In this document: positions 11,389 through 22,964 of the stretch, piece by piece
Layout of the letters: every line of letters starts with the position of its first letter
Position numbering within the stretch: position 1 is the stretch's first letter
Source: Podocnemis expansa
Lineage: Eukaryota; Chordata; Testudines; Podocnemididae
Length of the DNA stretch: 64,000 nt
Assembly: GCA_007922195.1 (NCBI GenBank)
Contig: ML682092.1
Coordinates: 1,141,721 to 1,205,720, forward strand
Reading direction: 5' to 3'
Position numbers and translations under genes: made by a program
Notes under the pieces: generated by a model
Told to the model about the DNA's origin: nothing
The model's database searches: none
The model's input: only the letters and a program-made list of their open reading frames with translations

Positions 11389-14368
11389 CCACCTCTTGGC
11401 CACTAGCAGCATTATTGAGCCATATACGATGCACAACCAGCTCTTCACTAGTAGGGGCTCTATTAAGACAATTTTTGGTGCACTACCACCTTTTGGCCAC
11501 AGGGGCAGCTATTGAGCCCATTTTAGGTGTAGTAGCACCTCTTGCCCACTAGTGGTGCTATGGAGCCCATTTTTGGGGTGCAGTACCACCTTTTGGCCAC
11601 TGGGGTGCCATTGAGCCCAATTTGTGTGCAGCACCACCTTTTGGCTACTAGAGGCGCTGTGGGGCCCTTTTTGGTGAAGTACCAGCTTTTGGACAGTAGG
11701 GGTGCTATTTAGCCCAGTTTGGGTGGAGTACGATCTCTTCACCACTAGTTGCGCTGTGGAGTCATTTTGGGTGCAGTGCCACCTCTTGGCCACTAGGGGC
11801 AGTATGGAGCCCATTTGGTTGCAGTACCACCTTTTGGCCACTAGGGGCGCTATTGAGCCTAGTAAAATGCAATAGCTCCTTTTGGCCACTGGGAGCACTA
11901 TTGAGCCCACTTTGGGTGCAGTGCCTTCTTTTGGCCACTAGTGGTGCTATTGTGCCAACTTTGGTTGCAGTACTCCTTTTTGGCAACTAGGGACATCTTT
12001 TGGAATATTTTGGGTTTAGTACAGCTTTTTGACCACTAGGGGCTCTATTGAGTCATTTTGGGTTCAGTGCCACATTTTGGGCACTAGGGGCATTATAGAG
12101 CGAATTTTGGGTACAATACCACTTTTTGGTAGCTGGGTGTGCTATTGAGCCAATTAAGAGGTGGTACAACCTTTTCACCCCTGGGGGCACTATTGAGGTA
12201 ATTATGGCTGCAGTACCATGCTTTGGCCACTAGGTGTGCTATTGAGACACCTATGGATGCAATACCACATTTTGGCCACTTGGAGCGGTATTGAGCCCAC
12301 TTTGGTGCAGTACCTCCTTTTGGTCACTAGGGGCGCTACTGAGCTCATTTTTGGTATAGTGCCAACTTTTAGCTACTAGGAGTGCTATTGAGCCTTTAGG
12401 GTGCAGTACCACCTTTCAGCCACCAGGGGCGCTATTCAGCAATGTTCAGTGTGCTAAGAGCTCCTGGCCACTCCAGCGCTATTGGGCCCATTTTGGTTGC
12501 AGTACCACATTTTGGCCACTAGGAGCATTATTGAGCTTTTTAGGGTGAAGTAACACCTGTTGGCCCCTAGGGGTGCTATGGGGCCAGTTAAGGTTCCTTA
12601 CCACTATTTGACCACTATGGATGTTACTGTGCCAATTTTGGGTGCAGTATGACATTTTGGCAACTAGGTTCACTACTGAGCACAATTTGGGTGCGCTACC
12701 AGCTTTTGGCCCCTAGGGACCATTTTTGTGGGAGTCCCACCTTTTGGCCATTAGGGATGTTACTGAGCCAATTCTAACTCTTGTACCCACTTTCTGGCCA
12801 CTAGGGGCACTATTAAGCCTTTTTTTGTTGTTGTTGCAGTAACACATTTTGTTGCAGTAACACATTTTTGCATTTAGGGACACTACTGAGCCAATTTTGG
12901 GGGCAGTACCACCTTTTGGCCATTACAGGCACTAATGAGCCAAGTAAAGTGCAGTACCTGCTTTTGGTCCCTAGGGGCGCTAGTGCACCAACCTTGGTTG
13001 CAGTACACTTTTTTTTGCAACTAGGAACACTATTTAGACAATTTTGGGTTTAGTGTCCCTTTTTGACCACTAGGGGCACTATTGAGCCATTTTTAGGCTC
13101 TGTACCACATTTTTGGAGACTAGGGGTGCTAGTGAACCATTTTTGCATGCAGTACTACCTCTTGGCAAATAGGGGCTTTATTGAGTCATTTTGGTGCAGT
13201 ACCACCTCTTCTCCACTAGTGGTGCTATGAAGACGTTTAGGGCACAGTACCACCCCTTGGCCATGAGGGTCACTATGGAGCCCATTTTGGTGCAGTACCA
13301 CTTTTTGGCCAAAAGGGGCTCTATTTTAGCCAATTAAGCTGCAGTACAACCCCAAGGTCACTAGAGGTTCTATTGAGACTATTTTGGGTGCAGTACCAAT
13401 TTTTGACCCCTAGGGGCACTATGGAGCTCATTTTTGGTTCAGTACCAACTCTTGACCACTAGGGGCACTATGGAGCCCATCTTGGGTGCAGTACCACCTT
13501 TTGGCCATGGGGGGGCTATCAAGCCCTTTTGGGTCGTGTACTACCTCTTGGTCATTAAGGGCCTCATTGAGCCCATTTTGGGTGCAGTGCCACCTTCTGG
13601 CCACTAGTGGGGCTATTGAGCCAATTTTTATGCAGTTTCACTATTGGCCACTAGGGGTGGTATTGAGCCAGTGTTGGGTGCAGTACCACATTTTGGTGAC
13701 TAGTGGCAATATTGAGCTCTTTTTGGCTGTAGTTCCACCTTTTGGCCACGAGAATCATTATTTAGCCCATTTTGGGTACAGTACCACCTCTTGGCCACGA
13801 GAGACGCTATGGAGGCAAATAAGGTTCCTTACCAGAGTTTGGCCTCTAGGAGTGCTATTGAGCCCATATTGGGTGAAGTAACACCTCTTGGCCATGAGGG
13901 GTGCTATGGAACCCATTTTTGGGTGCAGTAACTCCTTTTGGCCACCAGGGGTGTTATTGAGCATATTAAGATGCAGTACGACTTTCGGCCACTAGGGGCA
14001 CTATTGAGACAATTTTGAGTGCATTACCACCTCTTGGACACTAGGGATGCTATTGTGCTTTTTAGTTGCAGTACCACCTTTTGGCCAGTGGGGGTGGTAT
14101 TGAGCCTTTTAGGGTGAAGTAGCACATCTTGGCCACTACGGGCGCTGTAGAGCCAATTAAGGTGCCTTACCACCATTTGGCTACTATGGGAGCTATTGAG
14201 CCAATTTTGGGTGCAGTAGCACCTTTTCACCAATAGGGGCATTATTGAGCCAATTGTGGGCAAAGTACTTGTTTTTGACCTGTTTTGGCCGTAGTACCAC
14301 TTTTGGCCAATAGGGGTGCTATTGAGACTTTTCTGGTTGCAGTAGCACGTTTTGGCCACTTTTGGGTG
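11389..14368 (+). repeat. 49-bp satellite array, right block
   Basis: Continues the same unit and phase as 8085-10024. By length it holds about 60 units. The last unit stops at GTTTTGGCCACTTTTGGG, just before copy C of the flanking repeat. Confidence 0.9.
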
Positions 14369-15909
14369 CTTTCTTTTCCCACTTAACAGGCAAAACCCCA
14401 TTTCATTGGTTCGGATCCTGGGCTGTACAAAATCCAGCCAATCAAATCAGGACGAAGTAAGCAGATCCCATTAGACTGCAAGGGGGACTTCGTCAAAATT
14501 CCAAGGTCATTTCTTCTCCCCGCCTAAATGAAGTTAAACACTAAAGGCAAGCTTCCATAACACCAGGAAAGTGGAGAGGCAGAGCAACTTAGGAAGCAAT
14601 TATCAAATCTACATGGAGATCTTTATTTGCTGATTTACACAACTAATCCTGGGACTCAAGGCTACGAATGAAGTGGAAGAGTGCTTGACAGCGCTCTATA
14701 TGATTTTAACGGCTTAGGCCGGCATCATTTCCATCTTAATTGATTGCACAGTCAGGGGCAAGGAGGACGAGAGTTGACAACACCCCTTCCCAGAATGTGA
14801 GGCTAGTAGCGTCTTTTGGGCTGAAGGTCAAGAAGAGAGGGGGGAAAAGCACCTGAAAAGTTGCAGATCCCATTAGAGAGAAAGAGGTAGATCCCAGAAA
14901 AGCTAGAGGTGAGGGAATCCTTAGCCGCCACAGTCTGTGGAAGGCCCCTGCCGCTGCTTTTGGGCGAGGACTCCCTGTGAGAAAACCCCCCACATTGCCT
15001 GCCGGCCACCCATCTCTCACCCTTCAGGGTGGAGAAAACACCCCAGTTCCACGGCTTGAGACTGGGACTAAGGGAACAGGGAGCTGTCCCCCAAGGAACT
15101 CTGCTGGGCTCTCCACACCTCACTGAATTGAATTCCTTTGAAAGCCTCCCTCACCCCAGGAGCAAAGTGGAGCAGAGACCCTTTCCCAAAAAAAGAGGAG
15201 TCTACTTTGAGGATGAAAAAGCACAGCTCCGTGAATTCCTAAGGGATCACTTCTGAGTCAATCTGAAAAGAGAGGAAGAGGCTGCCTCAGGAGATGCTGA
15301 GGGTTCCCAAAGTGGGCTCGTAAGGAACCAGAACCCTCCGGGTGGGGAGTGGGGAAGGGCCGGCATGCCACTTCCAACTTCCCAGCTCTAAGAGAGGAGT
15401 TGAGCCTGCAGTGGGACGTGCTGGCTGGGCTGCTGGAAGTGAAGTTTCTCCTTCGCAAATGCTTCACCTTCCTGGATCCCGGGAGGAAGAACTTTCTCCA
15501 TGATATCTTAGGGTGTGTTTTCAGGGATTGGCTAGTGCTGGTATGCTCTTGGCATCGGTGCTCCTCAGGGGCTCTTGTCCTTGTTCTTGCCCCTGCTTCA
15601 AGAGCTGAATCAACGATCAAAGTAGATACAGTCTGCTGCAATGCCAGGAAACCCGGCCAAATTCCCTGCTCTCAGGGGGAGCGGCTCACAGCAGGGGAAG
15701 AGGGAGAGGAGGCGAATTTCCCTAGACTGAGAGCAATTAGAGGACCTGTCCCTGGTTCTGCCGCCTCCCTAACATGCAGCCAACAGGGTCATCTTATGGC
15801 TTTACTGATCTGCCGTCTTTGAAACTCGCCTTCCATTGGTTTCCTTCCCAAGCAGAGAGAGGAATAAAAGGAAGTGGACACTAGAGAGCAGGTGGGTGCT
15901 TGAGGGAAG
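14369..15909 (+). repeat. Unclassified repeat, copy C (long form)
   Basis: The best copy of the unit also seen as A, B and, inverted, D (29591-30992). It carries an open stretch at 15349-15822 with the phrase LDPGRKNFLHDILGCVFRDW, and copy D keeps a related phrase (LDPGRKNVLHDFLRCVFRDW) in its minus frame 29658-30017. The copies disagree in frame beyond this. I therefore treat it as a non-coding repeat with a possible ancestral ORF. Confidence 0.6.
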
Positions 15910-16444
15910 TCATGGTTCCAGAATTCTGGGGCTCTGGAACTCCAAAACTGGTGGGGTGGGGAACGCTGCAGGTCCAGGAGTGTGCGACTCCAGCACTCCC
16001 TGTCTCCAGAACTCCGGTCAGGAGCCTTGGCGCGTTGCCAGCCCTCTGGGATTCCACTGCGCTGTCAAGACTCCGTGGTTCTGGGATGCCTGAGTGCCTG
16101 GCTCCGGGAATCTGCCTTGCCGGGATTCAGCATGGCCGAGAGCTGGGTGGAACTCAGCACTTCCTGTGTTGCCTCAGGAGCTTGGCCGCAGTGTTGCTGG
16201 GACCCCATGGCCCCTGGACCGGGGCTGCCTGTGCTTTCCTGTGCCTGACAACTTCTCCTGCTCCCACCCTCCCCAAGGTTGCCATAGGAACGAAGGGGAA
16301 CGCATCTGGCCTGTGTAAACGGAGTAAGCCAAAGGCACGTGGTGATTCCTCTGCTTTCTTTGCAGTCTGCTTTGTTTCATTTCTTCAGCTTCAAATGAGC
16401 CTTCCCTAGAATTCTTTACTGTGAAGAGGGCTGTGACGTTCCAA
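15910..16444. other. No gene; degenerate GC-rich minisatellite-like DNA
   Basis: Variants of CTCCNGAACTCC and CTCCGGGAATCTGCC recur every 25-40 bp between 15910 and 16170, suggesting a decayed tandem repeat. No coding signal is present. Confidence 0.4.
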
Positions 16445-16826
16445 TTATTGTTGTCTGCAAGTTTGTCCCGCACTAGACCAGGAGAGGGTGCCAAAATGGC
16501 TAGACAGAAATATTCTGGTTTTCCACAAGCCAAATCACTGGGATGTAAATCAGGAATCCGAATCTTTCATGAGTCCTAAAAAAAAAAAAAAAAAATGGCC
16601 ACCATCATCACTCTGCATTCCCTGCATTGACATAAGTACATTGTTAAATAGAACAGAAGGAGGATGTTTCTGGCAGCTGGAAGAGCTGATGTGTACCATG
16701 GGTATTTGCTCTTTTCTCTGGCAGAAGAAAGACAGAAGTATCCCTTGTGCACAGGGGATAGGTCTTGGTCAGGTTGCTTTGGCCTAGCTACTAACTCTGT
16801 TTGTAGTCATGTTTCAATGATAGATT

Positions 16827-17407
16827 TTGAGCTGCATCAAAAGAAGTATTACCAGCAGGTCAAGGGATGTGATCATTCCCCTCTATTCTGCCACATCTAG
16901 AATACTGTGTTCAGTTTTGATCTCCCCACTACAAAAAGGACAGGGAGATGCTAGAGAGAGTTCAGAGGAGGGCAACCAAAATGATTAAAGGGCTGGAGCA
17001 CAAGCCCTATGAGGAAAGACTGGAAGCATTAGGCTTATTTAGTCTGCAGAAGAGAAGATTGAGGGGGGATTTGATAACAACCTTCAACTACTTGAAGGGA
17101 TGCTCTAAGGAAGATGGAGCTCGACTGTTCTCGGTAGTAACGGAGGACAGAACGAGGAGCAATGGTCTCAAGTTGCGGTTAGGGAGGTCGAGGCTGGATA
17201 TTAGAAAAAACTTTTTTACCAGGCAAGTGGTGAAGTCTTGGAATGATCTGCCGAGGGAGGTGGTGGAGTCTCCATCTTTGGAGGTGTTTGAGGCCTGGCT
17301 GGACAAAGCCCTGACTGGGATGGTTTAAGTGGGAGTGGTCCTGCCTCTGGCAGAGGGTTGGACTAGATGACCTATGAGGTCCCTTCCAACCCTATGATTC
17401 TATGATT
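16827..17407 (+). mobile_element. CR1 LINE, 5'-truncated copy with intact 3' end
   Basis: About 580 bp inserted after AATGATAGATT. It ends with the family's terminal wording GGTCCCTTCCAACCC followed by ATGATTCTATGATT, the short tandem repeat at the CR1 3' terminus. GATT stands on both sides. The empty site is visible at about 6475. It contains the C-terminal reverse transcriptase frame described next. Confidence 0.85.
16948..17328 (+). pseudogene. CR1 ORF2, last 126 residues of the reverse transcriptase region
   Basis: An unbroken frame begins [20 protein letters not shown] and ends [10 protein letters not shown]. It is the conserved C-terminal tail of CR1 ORF2 (wording such as [22 protein letters not shown] and [13 protein letters not shown]). 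The catalytic YADD region and the endonuclease are missing because the copy is 5' truncated, so it cannot function. The frame is unusually clean compared with the CR1 at 3268-4030, which implies a younger insertion. The start is simply the first Met and is not a real initiation site. Confidence 0.85.
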
Positions 17408-17830
17408 AAGAAAAAGATTGGGGTTAGAAGGTCCCTCCAGAGCCTCTCTAGTTCAGCCCCTACCAGTACCAAGCCAACTCAATCATCCCAGCCAGGGCCT
17501 TGTCAAACTGTGCCATGGAAATCTTCTAAGGATGGAGATTCCACCACTTCCTAGCTAACCTATTCCAGTGTTTTGCCCTCCTCCTAGTTAAAAAATAGTT
17601 TCCTGCTAGCCAAATGAGACCTCCTCTGTTCCAACTCCAAAGACGAGCTCCTTGTGCTGTCATTTGCCACGGAGAAGATCTGAGCTCCATCCTCGCTGGA
17701 GACTAAGCCCCAGTAGTTGAAGGCAGCTATCAAGTGCCACCCCCCAGCCTTTTTATCTTGCAAAAACCAAATCCCTCCGTTTTCCCTCACCATTTACAAC
17801 CTCTGGGGGGTGGGAGAAGGCAATTTTTCT
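17408..17830 (-). pseudogene. Older CR1 3' fragment, minus strand
   Basis: On the minus strand it shows the same closing words as CR1 ORF2 (GGCCCTGGCTGGGATGATTG, GGTGGAGGTGGTGGAATCTC-like) and matches 6480-6760. The younger plus-strand CR1 landed at its 3' end, producing a tail-to-tail pair. Confidence 0.65.
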
Positions 17831-17970
17831 GCTGCTGACTCCTTTCCTAGGTGATCTAGTGAGGAGGTAGACTACTGTCACTGTTGTGCAGAATGAGCAG
17901 CCAAGATCTTTTCAAGCGTGGTGTGGGGGAAGGCTGTACGCCATCTTTTTTACAGGAAAGAAAATGAACA

Positions 17971-18125
17971 GTTCTTCAAGCGCTGCTAGGATACATTCAA
18001 TATTAGGTGTCTACGTGCCACAGCACATGATTGGCCGGAACTTCTTTTAGCCTTAGCCTGTCAGGACAGGAATGGCAGCCACCGCCCCCTGGCCATATAT
18101 ATGTCTCCAGCCCTGCTTCTCCTCA
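17971..18125 (+). repeat. Left terminal repeat of DIRS-like element 1
   Basis: Starts GTTCTTCAAGCGCTGC and contains TTCTTTTAGCCTTAGCCTGT, ACAGGAATGGCAGCCACC and GGCCATATATATG. The reverse complement is found at about 22965-23110 with few differences. The ATATATAT word may be a TATA-like promoter. Confidence 0.8.
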
Positions 18126-18467
18126 ATTCCTTTTTTTCCACCCTCAGTGACGGTTACAGAACAGCCTGTTCTTCCTTTATGCAAGGGCCTATCTCTTTGT
18201 TTTATTTTACATGTATTTCCACTGGAAGATCTGCCTGTGGACTTCACCAGTGCTCCCACTGTGTGAAACCCAAACATGTTGCGAGGGTTTCTTAATGCCC
18301 ATGTGAGCTTCACCAGGTTTATTATGCTCTATTTGCAGGTCTTAAGTGAAGGACTCAGAAGGGAGTGAAGGCTGCATAGCACGCCCAGGAATGGGCCCCG
18401 CAACTGACGCCAGGAATTTGCCAGCTCTGCTCACCGATCTCCAACTCTGAAGAAATGTCATGACCAA

Positions 18468-18905
18468 ACCCAGCACCATGTGCTCGGTCAGCACCGGAGC
18501 CTGCTCGACACTACTTTCTGGCTATGAATACAGATGTGACAGGCCTCCAACTCTGCACCGTGTGCTTGGTCGGCACTGGAGCCCTCTCGGTGCCGCTCTT
18601 CGGCTATGAATACAGCTGTGATCAGCCTTCAACTCAGCACCATGTGCTCAGTCAGCATCGAAGCCATTCTGGCGCCGCTCTCCGGCTATGACTACAGCCA
18701 CAATCAGCCTCCACCTCAGCACCATGTGCTTGGTTGGCACCAGAGACCTCTCGGTGCTGCTCTCTGGTTATGAATACAGCCAAGATCAGCCTCTAACCTG
18801 GCACGGTGCGCTCGGGTGGCACCTGAGTCCCTCGGTGCCACTCTCTGGCTATGAGTACAGCCGCGATCAGCCTCTAACCTGGCATCATGTGCTCAGTTGA
18901 AATGG
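18468..18905 (+). repeat. 82-bp minisatellite inside DIRS-like element 1
   Basis: About five units start with CAACTC-GCACCATGTGCT, pass through GCTCTCTGGCTATGAATACAG and end GATCAGCCT. It occupies the linker between the gag N-terminus and the gag domain. Homologous linkers in the other two elements are also low-complexity GGTGCC/GGCACC sequence. Confidence 0.8.
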
Positions 18906-19726
18906 GATCTCTCGATGCCACTCCCCAGCAGAATCCAAGTAAGCATGCTTGGGACCAACTCCAGCACCAAGTGCTGGCGCCATGTCTGGCACTTCCCTTC
19001 GGAGTGAGTGCCTGGAGCCTATCATGGTGCCAACCACACCGGAGGCCTTTGAAGTGACCGAAGTCCTCCAGCCCCTGAATACACCGCAGGCTGCCAAAAC
19101 AAGTGGTATGTCTATCTTCTTCCTTCCTCCACTGTACCCAGCACCAGTGGGAACCACTCATTACTTGCGCCCGTGCCACTGCACGACCAACAACCTTGCC
19201 CTGGCACTGCAAGAGATCTGAAGTGCATTCCTCAGGCCCGGCCCCTTACTGAAGGGTCCGCGGCACCAGTTCTTCCTGGCACTGCACTTGAAACCGGCTA
19301 CCTCCTACTGAGGGCCCACAAGGGGAATCCCTACTTGGTGCCATGGCCCCGGTGAGGGCACCCCAGTACCGGGATTGTCCCTTCTCCCGATTACAGCCGA
19401 ACAGGGACCACGGCCTTACAGAAGAGACCCTAGCACACTTGAATACATTTACCAGGCCACCGTCTGCCTGGGCAGTGTCACACCCCTTGAGGGAACCCAG
19501 AACCCCCTGTTTGACCTGGGGTTCAAACTTCTCTGGCCACCATTATATTTCCATGACATTGCTGGGACATGCTGGCCAAGCCTACTGATTCATCCCGGTG
19601 ACCCCTAGGAGTCCCAGAAGGTTTGACCTCCTGGCTAAAAAAAAAAGCCTACTCAGTTTTCAGCTTTTTAGCTGAGGGATCCTGGCCATCAGGCCGTGGT
19701 TAAAAGATTCCCCAGACCTCTGGGAT

Positions 19727-19990
19727 GCTATGAGGAGTTTCAGCAGCCTACTCCCTCAAGAACACTTGAGGAATTTGAATACCTTTGTCAACGAAGGTGT
19801 CCTGGCATCTCACCATACCGTTACAGTGGCTTTCGATGCCTCGAACACGGCTACCTGTGGTATTGCTAGGGCTGTGATTACATGCCGGGCAACCCAGCTT
19901 CAGGATCTTAACCTCTCCCAGGACTTACAGTAGGCCATATTGGACTTCCCTTTAGGGGGGCAGTCTCTCTCGCTTTACCTGTCCACTGAC
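19727..19990 (+). pseudogene. DIRS gag-like domain, diverged
   Basis: The reading frame from 19730 begins MRSFSSLLPQEHLRNLNTFV and aligns with MRNFHAAVSKEHLRDFKVLL at 24966-25030. It then reads TVAFDASNTATCGIARAV where the sister has ALTATWDAVDTAARIMASAV, and QQAILDFPLGG-like residues at the end. A stop at 19931 breaks it. The divergence shows that this element belongs to a different subfamily from the one at 23134-29590. Confidence 0.65.
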
Positions 19991-22820
19991 TCCATGATCC
20001 ATGGTGTCTATGTAAAGAGGTTGGCACTCAGAGCCCTGGGTACACTCACTCCCCAGGTACCTCAACATTCCCAGTCTACCGTGACCCCTTCAATGCATGG
20101 GGGAAGGGTCCTTGTTGTACCCCCCCCACACACACACATAACCTAAATGGCTATCTTCAGGAGCCTTTGGACTACAGGAGGGTGATCCCCTTGCCTCATT
20201 ATAGGTGATCAAACCCAGCAGGGTCGGTCTCCCTCCATAAGAACCTGTGAACTTCAGAGCAGAAACCCAAACACTTTTGCTAAATGCCCCCTCACAATCA
20301 GCCTCGGGACACCTCTTCCTCCTCTTGGTCAACAATGTGCCTTCCTCTTCCCTTCCAATACCCTTTGGGTCAAGTAAGGGTCTGGCCACTGCAGAATTCT
20401 CCTCATATGCACTTGCTTCCAGATGCATATGCCCTTGAAGCTTCGGTGGGAACCCGGAGGTCATAGAGGTATATGAAGTGGGCACATCGTGTCCCACAAA
20501 AAAAAAAAAAACCCAAAACCTATAACCCTCTGGGTCAAGGGCAGGATGCCTACACTTTGGCAACTCCTTCCCAGTTGGGCACACTGAAAGGGGATGCTCT
20601 CAAGTCACACTCCTCATCCGTGTCAGCTTGCAATGGATCGGGAGCAAGCTATTGCGGGATGATGCACCCCACCCCCTAGGTGGTGGGTAAGAGGGCAAGC
20701 TCATCCCCCTTTGCCCTCTATCTTCTCCTGCCTTCCCCCCCCCGCCCCCCGGCAGTACCCCCTTTATATCGGGGCCATGCTCTTCAGACTCATATTAGGC
20801 TTTTGCCTGAGATCCTCAAGCCTCACTGTAGAGGTTTTTGCCTTTTCAGCCTCTACCCCTCCTTCCCACTTTACACTGGTTCTTCGGCCCACGAGCAGAC
20901 CCCAGTTTAGTCGTTGACTGGAACTTCCTCTGCTCTGGTGCCTCCCTCTACCAGGCAAGTGTCGCTTCCCCTGGAAGCTCTAGACAGCTGTCTAGGAGCT
21001 GGCCTGACCTCTCTATTGCACCCCTCTGCTCCCTAGAATTGTTACAAAGGGAGATAGAACTCCTAACCACCATTGACACTCATACATCTGAGTGAGCGAT
21101 TTGAGGACCTGTGGTTTCCAGCTCAGGGTAGTTCCGCTGCAGAACTCTGGCCCAGGGAAGCTTATAGTCCTTAATGGACTGGAAAGCCTGATGCCTTATG
21201 GGTGACTTTTTTCATAATGTTCCCTCTTGCCCTTCTGTGTTTCTTAAAGGACATAGCAGTTCTCTCTTGTCTTCCCTAAGTAAGGGTTGCCTTATTCTTT
21301 CCTGTTCTTCCAGGAATCCTTCCCTCCTCCCTCCTCCCAACAGGGACCTGCCCAAGCCTTAACCCTTCCAATACGTGGGGTGGCACACCAATAATACTCC
21401 TTCCCTTGGAGCAGGAGTTACATACCATGTCCAACGTGTGTCTTACCTAAGATGTCGCCATTCTCCTCATCAGGACCTATGCAAGGTCCCTCGTAATTGG
21501 TCCTTTGTAGCCGGGCCCCAACACCTGCACCTGCCAGTAGAATGAGTCATCCAGCTATGTTATGAAGGTTGACTGCCTCTCCATAGAAGTGAGAGATGAG
21601 AATGCCTTCCAAGCTGTGTGTGCTTTCCAAACACTGATTCTGGAGTTGGAGGTATGACGTTTGAGATGGACCTGACCCATTTACAGAGATGGCCAGATGC
21701 CCCTTCCTTTGATTTGGCACACCTCTCCCTACATGAGTTCGCGTACTGGGAGAGTAGAGTACAGGGGTGGGGGACAGAAATTCACACCAAGTGCTGAAGT
21801 TATGTAAGCCCTCTCCCCCCCAGAACCCCGTGATATTTTCATCACCCCTACCTCAGATCATTTCCCCCCTATTTGGTTGGGGACAACCTAACATGGGGAA
21901 TTCAGTCACTTTTTTCCTAGTTTCTCTCCTGATACTAGGATGGGCTCTCTTTTTACTACAATAACCTGCTTAAGGGTTACCTCTAAAAAAGGGCCCTTCT
22001 GAGATGTCCACTTCTCCCTTTATGACGACTTCCCTGAAGGAGTGTCTCTGACACTTCCGGGCCCCAGAGGTGGGGCTGCCAAGCATCTAGGCCTTATTCA
22101 GCGGCCCTCTCTCCAGGCCCTCGATCCTCATGCATCAACCGATGGAGGGGTCCCCACCCACTCCTTCCTCGTACAACTCTTCCTGTGTTAGCTTCCATAT
22201 GGAGCTTGGACAGCTTAGTTAGGGCACCCTTTATCAATCCTACCCATGGCATCTCCTGCCAGTACGCCTATGGATAAAGGCCTCTTGCCTATCTCCCATT
22301 TGGCCAAGGGGCAATGTGCTCCCCACCCCAGTCTTGGTTAGTATTTAACCCAACTCACCTCCCCCTTTTGGGGTTGAGGTGGCAAGGGCAGCAATTATTC
22401 CACCCTTGCCCTTTGCCTGCAGCTGTGGGAATCTGTTGCCCTGGATCACGACTGCCTTTCTCAGGAGTCGATTCTTCTAGGAAGGGGCAACCATTCTACA
22501 CTAAACGGTCTTGCTGGTGACAAGGTTGTTCTTGCTATTATGATCTAGCAAATTCCCCAACAATGAACCAGGGACTGCCCCTGTTAGGGTTATAGTCCCC
22601 TGACAGAGTGGCAAATGACCTCGCAGCACTCTCATGCATGCCTCCTACTGAGTCTCTTGCACTTGGTGGTGTTTCTGTAGGCATTCGTCTGGTGGCCCAC
22701 TGCTTCTTCACCCAGTTTGGGGGTTGTGCTGTTTGTGGGTAGCCATGCTGATGGCGGATAAAGTCTAACTCCACCCACCTTCCACAGTATGGCTAGGGGT
22801 CACCTAATACTGAATGTATC
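19991..22820. other. Pol-equivalent region of DIRS-like element 1, no motif found
   Basis: This is where reverse transcriptase, RNase H and recombinase should be. I see a poly-A at 20503, a pyrimidine-rich stretch at 20725-20760 and only short frames. I recognise no catalytic motif, so I leave it unassigned. Confidence 0.45.
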
Positions 22821-22821
22821 C

Positions 22822-22893
22822 GAGCAGCGCTTGAAGAAGAACAGTAGGTTACTTACCAGTAACTCACCAGTAAACGTCCTTCTTCAAGATGGG
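22822..22893. repeat. Internal complementary region of DIRS-like element 1
   Basis: Reads GCAGCGCTTGAAGAAGAAC, the complement of the element's left tip, joined directly to AGTAGGTTACTTACCAGTAA, the complement of its right tip, then CGTCCTTCTTCAAGATGGGC. Fusion of both tips in one internal block is what DIRS replication through a circular form requires. Confidence 0.8.
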
Positions 22894-22964
22894 CTGCTTG
22901 GATTCATTCAGTCCCCTCCCGCAATCCCCGCTACTCAGAGTTAGTGATTAATAGGAACTGGGAA

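Larger units (their letters stand above)
16445..17970 (+). repeat. Paralogous repeat E2, interrupted by a CR1
   Basis: Matches E1 (6124-7000) on both sides of 16827-17407. A poly-A run (16567-16588) sits where E1 has a shorter one (6235-6244). The copy stops at GAACA at 17970, where the first complete DIRS-like element begins, while E1 continues with TTCTCTTATTTC. Confidence 0.65.

Noticed and set aside
8085..14368. Possible CRISPR-like array because of regular 49-bp repeats
   Set aside because: There are no unique spacers between conserved repeats. The whole 49 bp repeats with drift, in a eukaryotic genome.
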